Source: Salinimicrobium xinjiangense DSM 19287
Lineage (GTDB): Bacteria > Bacteroidota > Bacteroidia > Flavobacteriales > Flavobacteriaceae
Length of the DNA stretch: 64,000 nucleotides
Assembly: GCF_000423585.1 (NCBI RefSeq)
Contig: NZ_AUIG01000008.1
Span: forward strand, 124,001-188,000
Reading direction: 5' to 3'
The first letter of the stretch is position 1. Every line of letters starts with the position of its first letter. Positions 47,236 through 54,062 of the stretch are shown here, piece by piece. Both the position numbers and the translations under genes were made by a program. Below the pieces are notes generated by a model. It did not search any database. It saw only the letters and a program-made list of their open reading frames with translations, and was not told the DNA's origin.

Positions 47236-47419
47236 ATCTTCACAAATGCCAGCAGTCCGTAGCTCAATCATTTACACCTGTTAATTTTATTCACTAAATA
47301 ATTGTTAAACTCTCCTGCGCCAGTATACTTTCTTGTGCTTTTCCAATAATTTTAAGAGAGTTGTCTTAGAGTCAGATTTTTTTTCTTTTATTTGCTATGC
47401 GTGCATAATAAAATTTTCT

Positions 47420-47427
47420 TAACTTTG
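47420..47427 (+). promoter_or_regulatory. -7 box of the MarR/fad operon
   Basis: TAACTTTG at 47420-47427 matches TAnnTTTG exactly and precedes the marR-like ATG (47435) by 7 bp, implying a leaderless or very short leader transcript. The nearest TTTG upstream (47391-47394) is 25 bp away, longer than usual. Confidence 0.4.
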
Positions 47428-47434
47428 AGATTCT

Positions 47435-47872
47435 ATGAAAGAAAAAACCATTGATTACGTTCTTCGGGCGACCTGGATCTCAATTGCCAAAATGTACAAT
47501 GAAGAAGCCAGTAAAGAAGGAAGTACAATGGCAACGGGTTTTGCCCTTTTGAGCATTGATCCGGAAAATGGCACCCCCTCCACTTCATTGGGTCCCAAAA
47601 TGGGAATGGAAGCGACGAGTTTGTCGCGCACCCTAAAAACCATGGAAGATAAAGGCCTTATTACAAGAAAGAAAAATCCGGTTGATGGACGAAGTGTTCT
47701 TATCTGTCTTACCGATTTCGGGAAAGAGATGAGAGACTATTCCAAAAAGGTGGTTTTGACTTTTGATGAAGCTGTAAGAAAGGAAATTCCTCAGGAAGAC
47801 CTGGATAAATTTATTGAAGTGGCTTCCAAGATCATGGAGCTTATTGCCTCAAGAAAAATATATAATGAATAA
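47435..47872 (+). CDS. MarR-family transcriptional regulator
   Basis: 145 residues with a winged helix: 'GMEATSLSRTLKTMEDKGLITRKKNPVDGRSVLICLT' covers the recognition helix and the beta wing with the conserved Asp-x-Arg. It is the first gene of a group continuing with beta-oxidation genes 38 bp downstream, so it most likely represses that operon in response to acyl-CoA or a fatty acid. A GATCACCGCGGTGATC palindrome lies just after its stop codon. Confidence 0.9.
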   Translation: MKEKTIDYVLRATWISIAKMYNEEASKEGSTMATGFALLSIDPENGTPSTSLGPKMGMEATSLSRTLKTMEDKGLITRKKNPVDGRSVLICLTDFGKEMRDYSKKVVLTFDEAVRKEIPQEDLDKFIEVASKIMELIASRKIYNE

Positions 47873-47876
47873 TAAA

Positions 47877-47895
47877 GATCACCGCGGTGATCACC
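47877..47895. promoter_or_regulatory. Perfect 16-bp palindrome between marR and the fadB-like gene
   Basis: GATCACCGCGGTGATC (47877-47892) is a perfect palindrome and overlaps GGTGATCACC (47886-47895), also palindromic. GC content differs sharply from the AT-rich surroundings. Candidate binding site for the MarR-family protein; it also argues against the GTG at 47887, which lies inside it, as the start of the next gene. Confidence 0.5.
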
Positions 47896-47910
47896 AAAAT
47901 TTATATCAAC

Positions 47911-50316
47911 ATGAAAAGACGAATTAACAAAGTTGCGATAATAGGCTCGGGTATTATGGGCAGCGGGATCGCTTGTCACTTTGCCAATATCGGGGTGGAA
48001 GTTTTGCTGCTGGACATTGTCCCGCGGGAGCTTTCAGAAAAAGAAAAAAAACAGGGACTTACTCTGGAAGATGAACAGGTAAGGAACAGGATCGTAAACA
48101 CTTCTTTACAGGACGCCCTAAAATCGAAGCCCTCTCCTATTTACCATAAAGACTTTGCAAATCGTATCAAAACCGGTAACCTGGAGGATGATATTTCTAA
48201 AGTTTCTGAAGCTGACTGGATCATGGAGGTAGTTGTAGAACGCCTTGATATTAAGCAGCAGGTATTCAATAATCTTGAAAAACATCGCAAACCGGGAACT
48301 CTTATTACTTCTAATACCTCCGGAATTCCTATTCAGCAAATGAATGAAGGCCGCAGCGAGGACTTCAAAAAGCATTTCTGCGGAACTCACTTTTTTAATC
48401 CACCGCGTTACCTGAGATTATTTGAAATTATTCCTGGACCTGATACTTCCGAAGAGGTCTTGGAATTTCTTAATGAGTACGGTGAAAAATTCCTCGGAAA
48501 GAAATCTGTGGTCGCCAAGGATACTCCGGCGTTCATTGGAAACCGAATAGGAACGTACAGCATTATGAGTCTCTTCCACATGGTACGTGAGATGGATCTT
48601 ACAGTGGAGGAAGTAGATAAACTTACAGGTCCCGTAATAGGAAGGCAGAAATCTGCCACTTTTCGCACCGTAGACCTTGTAGGCCTTGACACCCTCAAGC
48701 ATGTGGCCGAAGGATTACATAAAGGAGTGCCTACAGATGAAGAACACGATCTTTTCGCTATGCCCGATTACATAGGTACAATGGTGGAAAACGAGTGGTT
48801 TGGAAGTAAAAGCGGACAGGGTTTTTATAAAAAGCTCAAAAAGGATGACGGCTCCAGTGAAATACACTCCCTGGATCTGAAAACCCTCAAATACAGGCCT
48901 CAGAAAAAAGCCTCTTTTTCTACTCTCGAACAAACGAAAACGATTGATAAAGTGGAGGATCGTTTTAAGGTCCTGGTTGGAGGAAAAGACAAAGCCGGTG
49001 AATTTTACAGAAAGAACTTTGCCGCCATTTTCGCCTACTCCTCAAACCGGATCCCGGAGATCACAGATGAGCTTTATAAGATAGATGACGCAATGAAAGC
49101 CGGATACGGCTGGGAACATGGGCCTTTTGAGATCTGGGATGCCATTGGTGTGGAAAAAGGAATTGAGATCATGAAGGAGGAAGGCCGCAAACCGGCCGCC
49201 TGGGTGAACGAAATGCTTGAAAAAGGCAACAAGAGCTTCTACAGTGTAAAAGACGGAAATACCTGGTACTACGATATCACCGCCAAAGAATATAAGAAGA
49301 TTCCGGGACAGGACGCCTTCATCATCCTTGACAACATCAGGGATTCCAAAAAAGTTTTCAGCAACAGCGGAGTGGTAGTGGAAGATCTTGGCGACGGAAT
49401 CCTCAATGTGGAATTCCGCAGTAAGATGAACTCCATTGGAGGCGACGTCCTGGACGGACTCAACAAAGCCATTGATCTGGCAGAGAAAGAATATCAGGGA
49501 CTGGTGGTGGCAAATGCCGGAAAGAATTTTTCTGTAGGTGCCAACATTGGGATGATCTTTATGATGGCTGTAGAGCAGGAATACGACGAACTTAACATGG
49601 CTGTAAAATACTTCCAGGATACCATGATGAGAATGCGCTACTCCTCTATTCCAACAGTTGCAGCGCCACACGCGATGACTCTGGGAGGTGGATGTGAACT
49701 ATCTCTCCATGCAGATAAGGTAGTCGCTGCAGCCGAAACCTATATTGGACTGGTGGAATTTGGTGTCGGAGTGATTCCCGGTGGTGGTGGATCTAAAGAG
49801 ATGACGGTGCGTGCGGCCGATACCTTCCAAAAAGACGATGTGGAGCTTAATCGTCTGCGTGAGCACTTCCTTACTATAGGAATGGCAAAGGTTTCGACTT
49901 CAGCCTATGAAGCCTATGACCTCAACATCCTGCAAAAAGGAAAAGATATAGTGGTAGTAAATCCCGATCGTCAGTTAGCTATTGCTAAGAAACACGCCTT
50001 ACTCATGGCTGAGAACGGCTATACCAGGCCTATTATGAGAACAGATATTAAAGTATTGGGAAAACAAGCCCTTGGTGCTTTCTATGTAGGAACAGACCAG
50101 ATGTTCGCAGGAAAATACATCAGTGAACACGACAAGAAGATTGCCAATAAACTCGCCTATGTAATGGCCGGAGGTGACCTTTCCGAAAATTCATACGTAA
50201 GCGAACAATACCTGCTCGACCTTGAAAGAGAAGCATTTTTATCGCTGACGGGAGAAAAGAAGACATTGGAGAGGTTGCAGCATATGTTGCAGAAGGGGAA
50301 ACCGTTGAGAAATTAA
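47911..50316 (+). CDS. 3-hydroxyacyl-CoA dehydrogenase / enoyl-CoA hydratase fusion (FadB/FadJ-like, reversed order)
   Basis: 801 residues from ATG 47911, chosen over GTG 47887 that lies in a palindrome. N-terminal NAD-binding 3-hydroxyacyl-CoA dehydrogenase ('VAIIGSGIMGSGIACHFANIG', then 'FCGTHFFNPPRYLRLFEII' with the catalytic His, and 'KDTPAFIGNRIG'), two C-terminal 3HCDH domains, and a C-terminal crotonase domain (~500-720; 'PHAMTLGGGCELSLHADKV', 'GLVEFGVGVIPGGGGSKEM'). The domain order is the opposite of E. coli FadB but usual in Bacteroidota. Performs hydration and oxidation of beta-oxidation intermediates. Confidence 0.93.
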   Translation: MKRRINKVAIIGSGIMGSGIACHFANIGVEVLLLDIVPRELSEKEKKQGLTLEDEQVRNRIVNTSLQDALKSKPSPIYHKDFANRIKTGNLEDDISKVSEADWIMEVVVERLDIKQQVFNNLEKHRKPGTLITSNTSGIPIQQMNEGRSEDFKKHFCGTHFFNPPRYLRLFEIIPGPDTSEEVLEFLNEYGEKFLGKKSVVAKDTPAFIGNRIGTYSIMSLFHMVREMDLTVEEVDKLTGPVIGRQKSATFRTVDLVGLDTLKHVAEGLHKGVPTDEEHDLFAMPDYIGTMVENEWFGSKSGQGFYKKLKKDDGSSEIHSLDLKTLKYRPQKKASFSTLEQTKTIDKVEDRFKVLVGGKDKAGEFYRKNFAAIFAYSSNRIPEITDELYKIDDAMKAGYGWEHGPFEIWDAIGVEKGIEIMKEEGRKPAAWVNEMLEKGNKSFYSVKDGNTWYYDITAKEYKKIPGQDAFIILDNIRDSKKVFSNSGVVVEDLGDGILNVEFRSKMNSIGGDVLDGLNKAIDLAEKEYQGLVVANAGKNFSVGANIGMIFMMAVEQEYDELNMAVKYFQDTMMRMRYSSIPTVAAPHAMTLGGGCELSLHADKVVAAAETYIGLVEFGVGVIPGGGGSKEMTVRAADTFQKDDVELNRLREHFLTIGMAKVSTSAYEAYDLNILQKGKDIVVVNPDRQLAIAKKHALLMAENGYTRPIMRTDIKVLGKQALGAFYVGTDQMFAGKYISEHDKKIANKLAYVMAGGDLSENSYVSEQYLLDLEREAFLSLTGEKKTLERLQHMLQKGKPLRN

Positions 50317-50319
50317 TAT

Positions 50320-50354
50320 CTAGAGCCTAGAGTCTAGATTCTAGAATCTAGACT
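50320..50354 (+). repeat. Left CTAGA-rich boundary of the four-helix-bundle gene
   Basis: CTAGAGCCTAGAGTCTAGA (50320-50338) followed by TTCTAGAATCTAGACT (50339-50354). The first 12 bases, CTAGAGCCTAGA, recur in inverted orientation at 50738-50749 on the other side of the gene. The segment begins 4 bp after the fadB-like stop codon. Confidence 0.75.
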
Positions 50355-50366
50355 GAATGGGAAAAA

Positions 50367-50729
50367 ATGGGACGACATAACTTTAAAAAATTAAAGATCT
50401 GGAATGAAGGGATTGCTCTTGTTGGAGAAAGCTATAAACTTACAAGAACATTTCCTGACAGTGAAAGATTTAATTTAATAAGTCAGTTAAATCGTTGTGC
50501 CGTTTCTATTCCCTCCAATATAGCCGAAGGTTCCAGCAAAAGTACCGACAGACATTTTAAAAAGTTTTTAGAGAACAGCCTGGGATCGGCTTTTGAGTGG
50601 GAGACACAACTAATTGTGGCCCGTAATGAAAATTTTCTTTCTAAGGAAAGATTTGAAGAATTGGAAAATAAGATTTTACAAATACAGAAAATGATAGGTT
50701 CCTTTATGGACAACCTTGGAAATGATTAA
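50367..50729 (+). CDS. Four-helix-bundle protein (S23/23S rRNA intervening-sequence protein family)
   Basis: 120 residues. 'LKIWNEGIALVGESYKLTRTFP' (helix 1), 'ERFNLISQLNRCAVSIPSNIAEG' (the family signature), 'FLENSLGSAFEWETQL' and a last helix ending 'MIGSFMDNL' are diagnostic of TIGR02436/PF05635. The family is named from ORFs inside 23S rRNA intervening sequences and includes the accessory protein Avd of diversity-generating retroelements; its function as a stand-alone gene is unknown. It is inserted between fadB-like and thiolase genes and is bounded on both sides by CTAGAGCCTAGA inverted repeats, suggesting a mobile cassette. No reverse transcriptase or variable repeat is nearby. Confidence 0.9.
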   Translation: MGRHNFKKLKIWNEGIALVGESYKLTRTFPDSERFNLISQLNRCAVSIPSNIAEGSSKSTDRHFKKFLENSLGSAFEWETQLIVARNENFLSKERFEELENKILQIQKMIGSFMDNLGND

Positions 50730-50763
50730 GTCTAGCTTCTAGGCTCTAGTTTCCAGACTCTCG
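50729..50763 (+). repeat. Right CTAGA-rich boundary of the four-helix-bundle gene
   Basis: AGTCTAGCTTCTAGGCTCTAG (50729-50749 region) followed by TTTCCAGACTCTCG. TCTAGGCTCTAG (50738-50749) is the exact inverse complement of CTAGAGCCTAGA on the left side. Confidence 0.75.
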
Positions 50764-50786
50764 TTTTCATATTAATATTTTGAACT

Positions 50787-51980
50787 ATGAACAGAACAGC
50801 TTACATCGTAAAAGGGTATCGTACTGCAGTGGGAAAAGCACCGCGGGGGGTATTCAGATTTAAAAGGCCAGATGAATTAGCGGCAGAAACTATCCAGTTT
50901 ATGATGGATAAGCTGCCCGAATTTGATAAAAAACGTATTGATGACGTCATTGTGGGGAATGCAATGCCCGAAGCAGAACAAGGGCTCAATGTGGGGCGTT
51001 TTATTTCCCTGATGGGACTTAAAACTGAAGACGTTCCCGGAATGACCGTGAACCGCTACTGTGCCTCAGGATTGGAAACTATTGCAATAGCCACTGCCAA
51101 GATCCAAAGTGGAATGGCTAATTGTATCATTGCCGGGGGCGCAGAAAGTATGAGTTACATTCCCATGGGAGGTTACAAACCTGTACCCGATTATAAACTC
51201 GCCAAAGAAGGTAGAGAAGATTATTACTGGGGAATGGGTCTTACTGCAGAAGCCGTGGCTAACAAATACAAGGTTTCCAGAGAAGATCAGGATGAGTTTG
51301 CATATAACTCTCACCAGAAGTCTCTAAAAGCCCAAAAAGAAGATCGTTTTCAGGACCAGATCGTTCCTATAACAGTGGATCAGACTTACGTCGACGAAAA
51401 TGGCAAAAAACAAACCCGCTCCTACACAGTTAATAAGGACGAAGGCCCAAGAGCCGACACATCTCAGGAAGTACTGGCAAAATTGCGACCGGTATTCACA
51501 GAAGGCGGAAGCGTAACAGCAGGAAACTCATCGCAGATGAGTGATGGTGCCGCTTTTGTAATGGTGATGAGCGAAGAAATGGTAAAAGAATTGAACCTGG
51601 AGCCGGTGGCAAGACTGGTCAGTTATTCGGCAGTTGGTGTAGAGCCAAGGATCATGGGTATTGGACCTGTATACGCCATTCCAAAAGCAGCGAAACAGGC
51701 GGGAATTCAATTGAATGATCTGGAATTAATAGAATTGAACGAAGCCTTCGCCTCTCAGTCACTGGCAGTGATAAGAGAACTTGGTCTTGATATGGACCGA
51801 ATGAATCCAAATGGAGGAGCCATTTCTATGGGCCATCCACTGGGTTGTACAGGTGCTAAACTTTCTGTACAGCTGTTCGATGAAATGCGCAAACGTGATC
51901 TGAAAAACAAATACGGAATGGTCACTATGTGTGTGGGAACAGGTCAGGGAGCCGCGGGAGTTTTTGAATTCTTATCGTAA
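50787..51980 (+). CDS. fadA: Acetyl-CoA C-acyltransferase (3-ketoacyl-CoA thiolase)
   Basis: 397 residues, the normal thiolase length. 'NRYCASGLETIAIA' has the nucleophilic Cys92; 'NGGAISMGHPLGCTGAKL' has the catalytic His and 'MVTMCVGTGQGAAGVF' the second Cys. Cleaves 3-ketoacyl-CoA with CoA in the last step of beta-oxidation. Follows the fadB-like gene after the inserted four-helix-bundle cassette; without the cassette the two genes would be about 60 bp apart. Confidence 0.94.
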   Translation: MNRTAYIVKGYRTAVGKAPRGVFRFKRPDELAAETIQFMMDKLPEFDKKRIDDVIVGNAMPEAEQGLNVGRFISLMGLKTEDVPGMTVNRYCASGLETIAIATAKIQSGMANCIIAGGAESMSYIPMGGYKPVPDYKLAKEGREDYYWGMGLTAEAVANKYKVSREDQDEFAYNSHQKSLKAQKEDRFQDQIVPITVDQTYVDENGKKQTRSYTVNKDEGPRADTSQEVLAKLRPVFTEGGSVTAGNSSQMSDGAAFVMVMSEEMVKELNLEPVARLVSYSAVGVEPRIMGIGPVYAIPKAAKQAGIQLNDLELIELNEAFASQSLAVIRELGLDMDRMNPNGGAISMGHPLGCTGAKLSVQLFDEMRKRDLKNKYGMVTMCVGTGQGAAGVFEFLS

Positions 51981-52065
51981 GTCAAAGTTTAAAGTTCAAG
52001 GATAATATAAAGTGGAGATTCGAGAGAAATCTCAATACTCACTACTCAATACTAAATACTAAATA
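51981..52065 (+). repeat. Degenerate low-complexity repeats between thiolase and acyl-CoA dehydrogenase genes
   Basis: The 85-bp spacer contains GTTTAAAGTTCAAG, a small hairpin GAGATT-CGAGAG-AAATCTC, and a run of near repeats of AATACT/ACTCA (52034-52062: 'caatactcactactcaata', then 'ctaaatactaaata'). This type of degenerate repeat is unlike the short coding-to-coding junctions elsewhere in the operon and may be a remnant of an insertion. Confidence 0.45.
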
Positions 52066-53886
52066 ATGAGCACACAAGCAGATAGCAGCAAAAAAGACCT
52101 TCTTCGCGGAGGGCAGTTCCTGGTTAAGGAAACTCGGGCAGAGGACGTTTTCACTCCCGAAGATTTCACCGATGAACAAAAAATGATGCGGGAGAGCGTT
52201 CAGGAATTCGTGAACAGAGAGCTAATGCCCAGAAGGGAAGAGTTTGAAAATAAGAATTATGAACTTACCGAGGAACTGATGAGGAAAGCCGGAGAAATGG
52301 GCTTTTTAGGAGTTTCAGTACCCGAAGAGTATGACGGACTCGGAATGGGTTTTGTCACCACAATGCTGGTGGTAGATTTCATCTCGGGAGCGACGGGTTC
52401 TTTCTCAACAGCTTTTGGAGCACATTCAGGGATCGGGACTTTGCCAATTACACTTTACGGTACAGAGGAACAAAAGAAAAAATACCTTCCTAAGCTGGGA
52501 ACAGGAGAATGGTTTGGAGCGTATGCTTTAACCGAACCGGGAGCAGGTAGTGACGCCAATTCAGGAAAAACCAGAGCTGTACTTTCTGAAGATGGTAAAT
52601 ACTACAATATCACCGGGCAAAAAATGTGGATCTCCAATGCAGGATTTTGCGATATGATGATCGTCTTTGCAAGAATAGAAGATGACAAAAATATCACCGG
52701 TTTCATTGTAGAATACGACTCAGAAAATCCAAACGGAATTTCCCTTGGAGAAGAAGAAAAGAAACTGGGAATCCACTCCTCCTCTACCCGTCAGGTGTTT
52801 TTTAATGATACGAAAGTACCAGTAGAAAATATGTTGTCTGAAAGAGGAAGCGGTTTCAAGATCGCAATGAATGCACTAAATGTTGGCCGGATTAAACTCG
52901 CAGGAGCATGTTTAGATGCCCAAAGAAGGACTATAGACGCTGCAGTAAAATATGCAAACGAACGGGTACAGTTCAAAACACCTATTGCAAATTTTGGAGC
53001 TATAAGATCAAAACTTGCCGAAATGGCTACTTCAGCTTATGTTGGAGAATCGGCTTCATATCGTGCTGCTAAAGACATTGAGGACAGGATTTCCATCCGT
53101 CAGGAAGAAGGAAATTCTCACCAGGAAGCCGAGCTAAAAGGTGTAGAAGAATATGCTATAGAATGTTCTGTTTTGAAGGTCGCTGTTTCCGAAGATCTTC
53201 AGAATTGTACAGATGAGGGAATACAGATCTTTGGAGGAATGGGCTTCTCGGCCGATGCTCCAATGGAGTCTGCCTGGAGGGATGCAAGAATTACCCGCAT
53301 CTATGAAGGTACCAACGAGATTAACCGCATGTTATGTGTGGGCATGCTTATCAAGAAAGCTATGAAAGGCCATGTAGATCTTTTAGGTCCTGCAACAAAA
53401 GTGGGGGAAGAACTCACCGGGATTCCTTCTTTTGATAAACCCGATTTTTCTGAGCTTTTTGCTGAAGAAAAAGAAATGATCAAAAAACTGAAGAAAGTAT
53501 TCCTGATGGTTTCAGGTAGTGCAGTACAGAAATTCGGACCTCAGCTCGAAGATCACCAACAGTTGTTACTGGCATCTGCAGATATTCTCATAGAGATCTA
53601 CATGGCCGAATCTGCAATCCTGAGAACTGAAAAGAATGCGAAACGTTTTGGGGCAGATAGCCAGAAAGAACAGATCGCAATGGCAAAACTTTACCTTTAT
53701 CACGCAGTAGATATCATCAATAGCCGCGCAAAAGAAGGGATAGTTTCCTTTGCTGAAGGAGACGAGCAAAGAATGATGTTGATGGGATTAAAGAGATTCA
53801 CCAAATATGAGAATCATCCAAATGTGGTTGAGCTTAGAAATACGATAGCTGAAAAAGTGGTGTCAGAAAACAAATACCCTTTCTAA
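52066..53886 (+). CDS. Acyl-CoA dehydrogenase
   Basis: 606 residues, longer than the ~380-residue core; the extra C-terminal ~170 residues are a helical extension seen in very-long-chain-type enzymes. 'YALTEPGAGSDANSG', 'GQKMWISNAGF' (FAD/substrate site), 'IQIFGGMGFSADAPMES' and 'RDARITRIYEGTNEINRM' with the catalytic-region Glu are clear. FAD-dependent first step of beta-oxidation. Last gene of the operon, followed by a strong terminator. Confidence 0.94.
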   Translation: MSTQADSSKKDLLRGGQFLVKETRAEDVFTPEDFTDEQKMMRESVQEFVNRELMPRREEFENKNYELTEELMRKAGEMGFLGVSVPEEYDGLGMGFVTTMLVVDFISGATGSFSTAFGAHSGIGTLPITLYGTEEQKKKYLPKLGTGEWFGAYALTEPGAGSDANSGKTRAVLSEDGKYYNITGQKMWISNAGFCDMMIVFARIEDDKNITGFIVEYDSENPNGISLGEEEKKLGIHSSSTRQVFFNDTKVPVENMLSERGSGFKIAMNALNVGRIKLAGACLDAQRRTIDAAVKYANERVQFKTPIANFGAIRSKLAEMATSAYVGESASYRAAKDIEDRISIRQEEGNSHQEAELKGVEEYAIECSVLKVAVSEDLQNCTDEGIQIFGGMGFSADAPMESAWRDARITRIYEGTNEINRMLCVGMLIKKAMKGHVDLLGPATKVGEELTGIPSFDKPDFSELFAEEKEMIKKLKKVFLMVSGSAVQKFGPQLEDHQQLLLASADILIEIYMAESAILRTEKNAKRFGADSQKEQIAMAKLYLYHAVDIINSRAKEGIVSFAEGDEQRMMLMGLKRFTKYENHPNVVELRNTIAEKVVSENKYPF

Positions 53887-53913
53887 TATTCAATTTGCAC
53901 TTTTAAATCTGTT

Positions 53914-53944
53914 GAAGGTCGCCTCTGGGCGGCCTTTTTCTTTT
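53914..53944 (+). terminator. Intrinsic terminator of the fad operon
   Basis: GAAGGTCGCC, TCTG loop, GGCGGCCTTTTTCTTTT: an 8-bp stem with one mismatch followed by a T-rich tract, starting 28 bp after the acyl-CoA dehydrogenase stop. Confidence 0.85.
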
Positions 53945-53976
53945 GTACTAAATTCCCAGAACAGAACAGGCTCCCA

Positions 53977-54042
53977 TTACCTGGAACTGCAGGTGTGTGC
54001 CGGGGTAAATTTCCAGGTAAGGAAAAGACAAATACCCCGGCA
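53977..54042. other. Two interleaved perfect 10-bp inverted repeats (pseudoknot topology)
   Basis: Arm A TTACCTGGAA (53977-53986) is the inverse of A' TTCCAGGTAA (54011-54020); arm B TGCCGGGGTA (53998-54007) is the inverse of B' TACCCCGGCA (54033-54042). The order A-B-A'-B' is that of an H-type pseudoknot with two 10-bp stems and loops of 11, 3 and 12 nt. It lies in the gap between the convergent fad operon and GH15 gene, 20 bp after the GH15 stop on the minus strand. No T tract follows on either strand. An alternative small hairpin, ACCTG-GAACTG-CAGGT, is at 53979-53994. Confidence 0.6.
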
Positions 54043-54062
54043 TTCTGCCTGAAATCTTAAAC

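Noticed and set aside
47887-47910. GTG start for the fadB-like gene
   Set aside because: It lies inside the GATCACCGCGGTGATC palindrome; the ATG at 47911 begins directly before the conserved NAD-binding segment.
49042-49671. 209-residue minus-strand frame inside the fadB-like gene
   Set aside because: It lies fully opposite a well-supported gene and its translation has no recognisable domain; it is a shadow frame.
50367-50729. Diversity-generating retroelement because of the Avd-like four-helix-bundle protein
   Set aside because: No reverse transcriptase, template repeat or variable repeat target was found near it.
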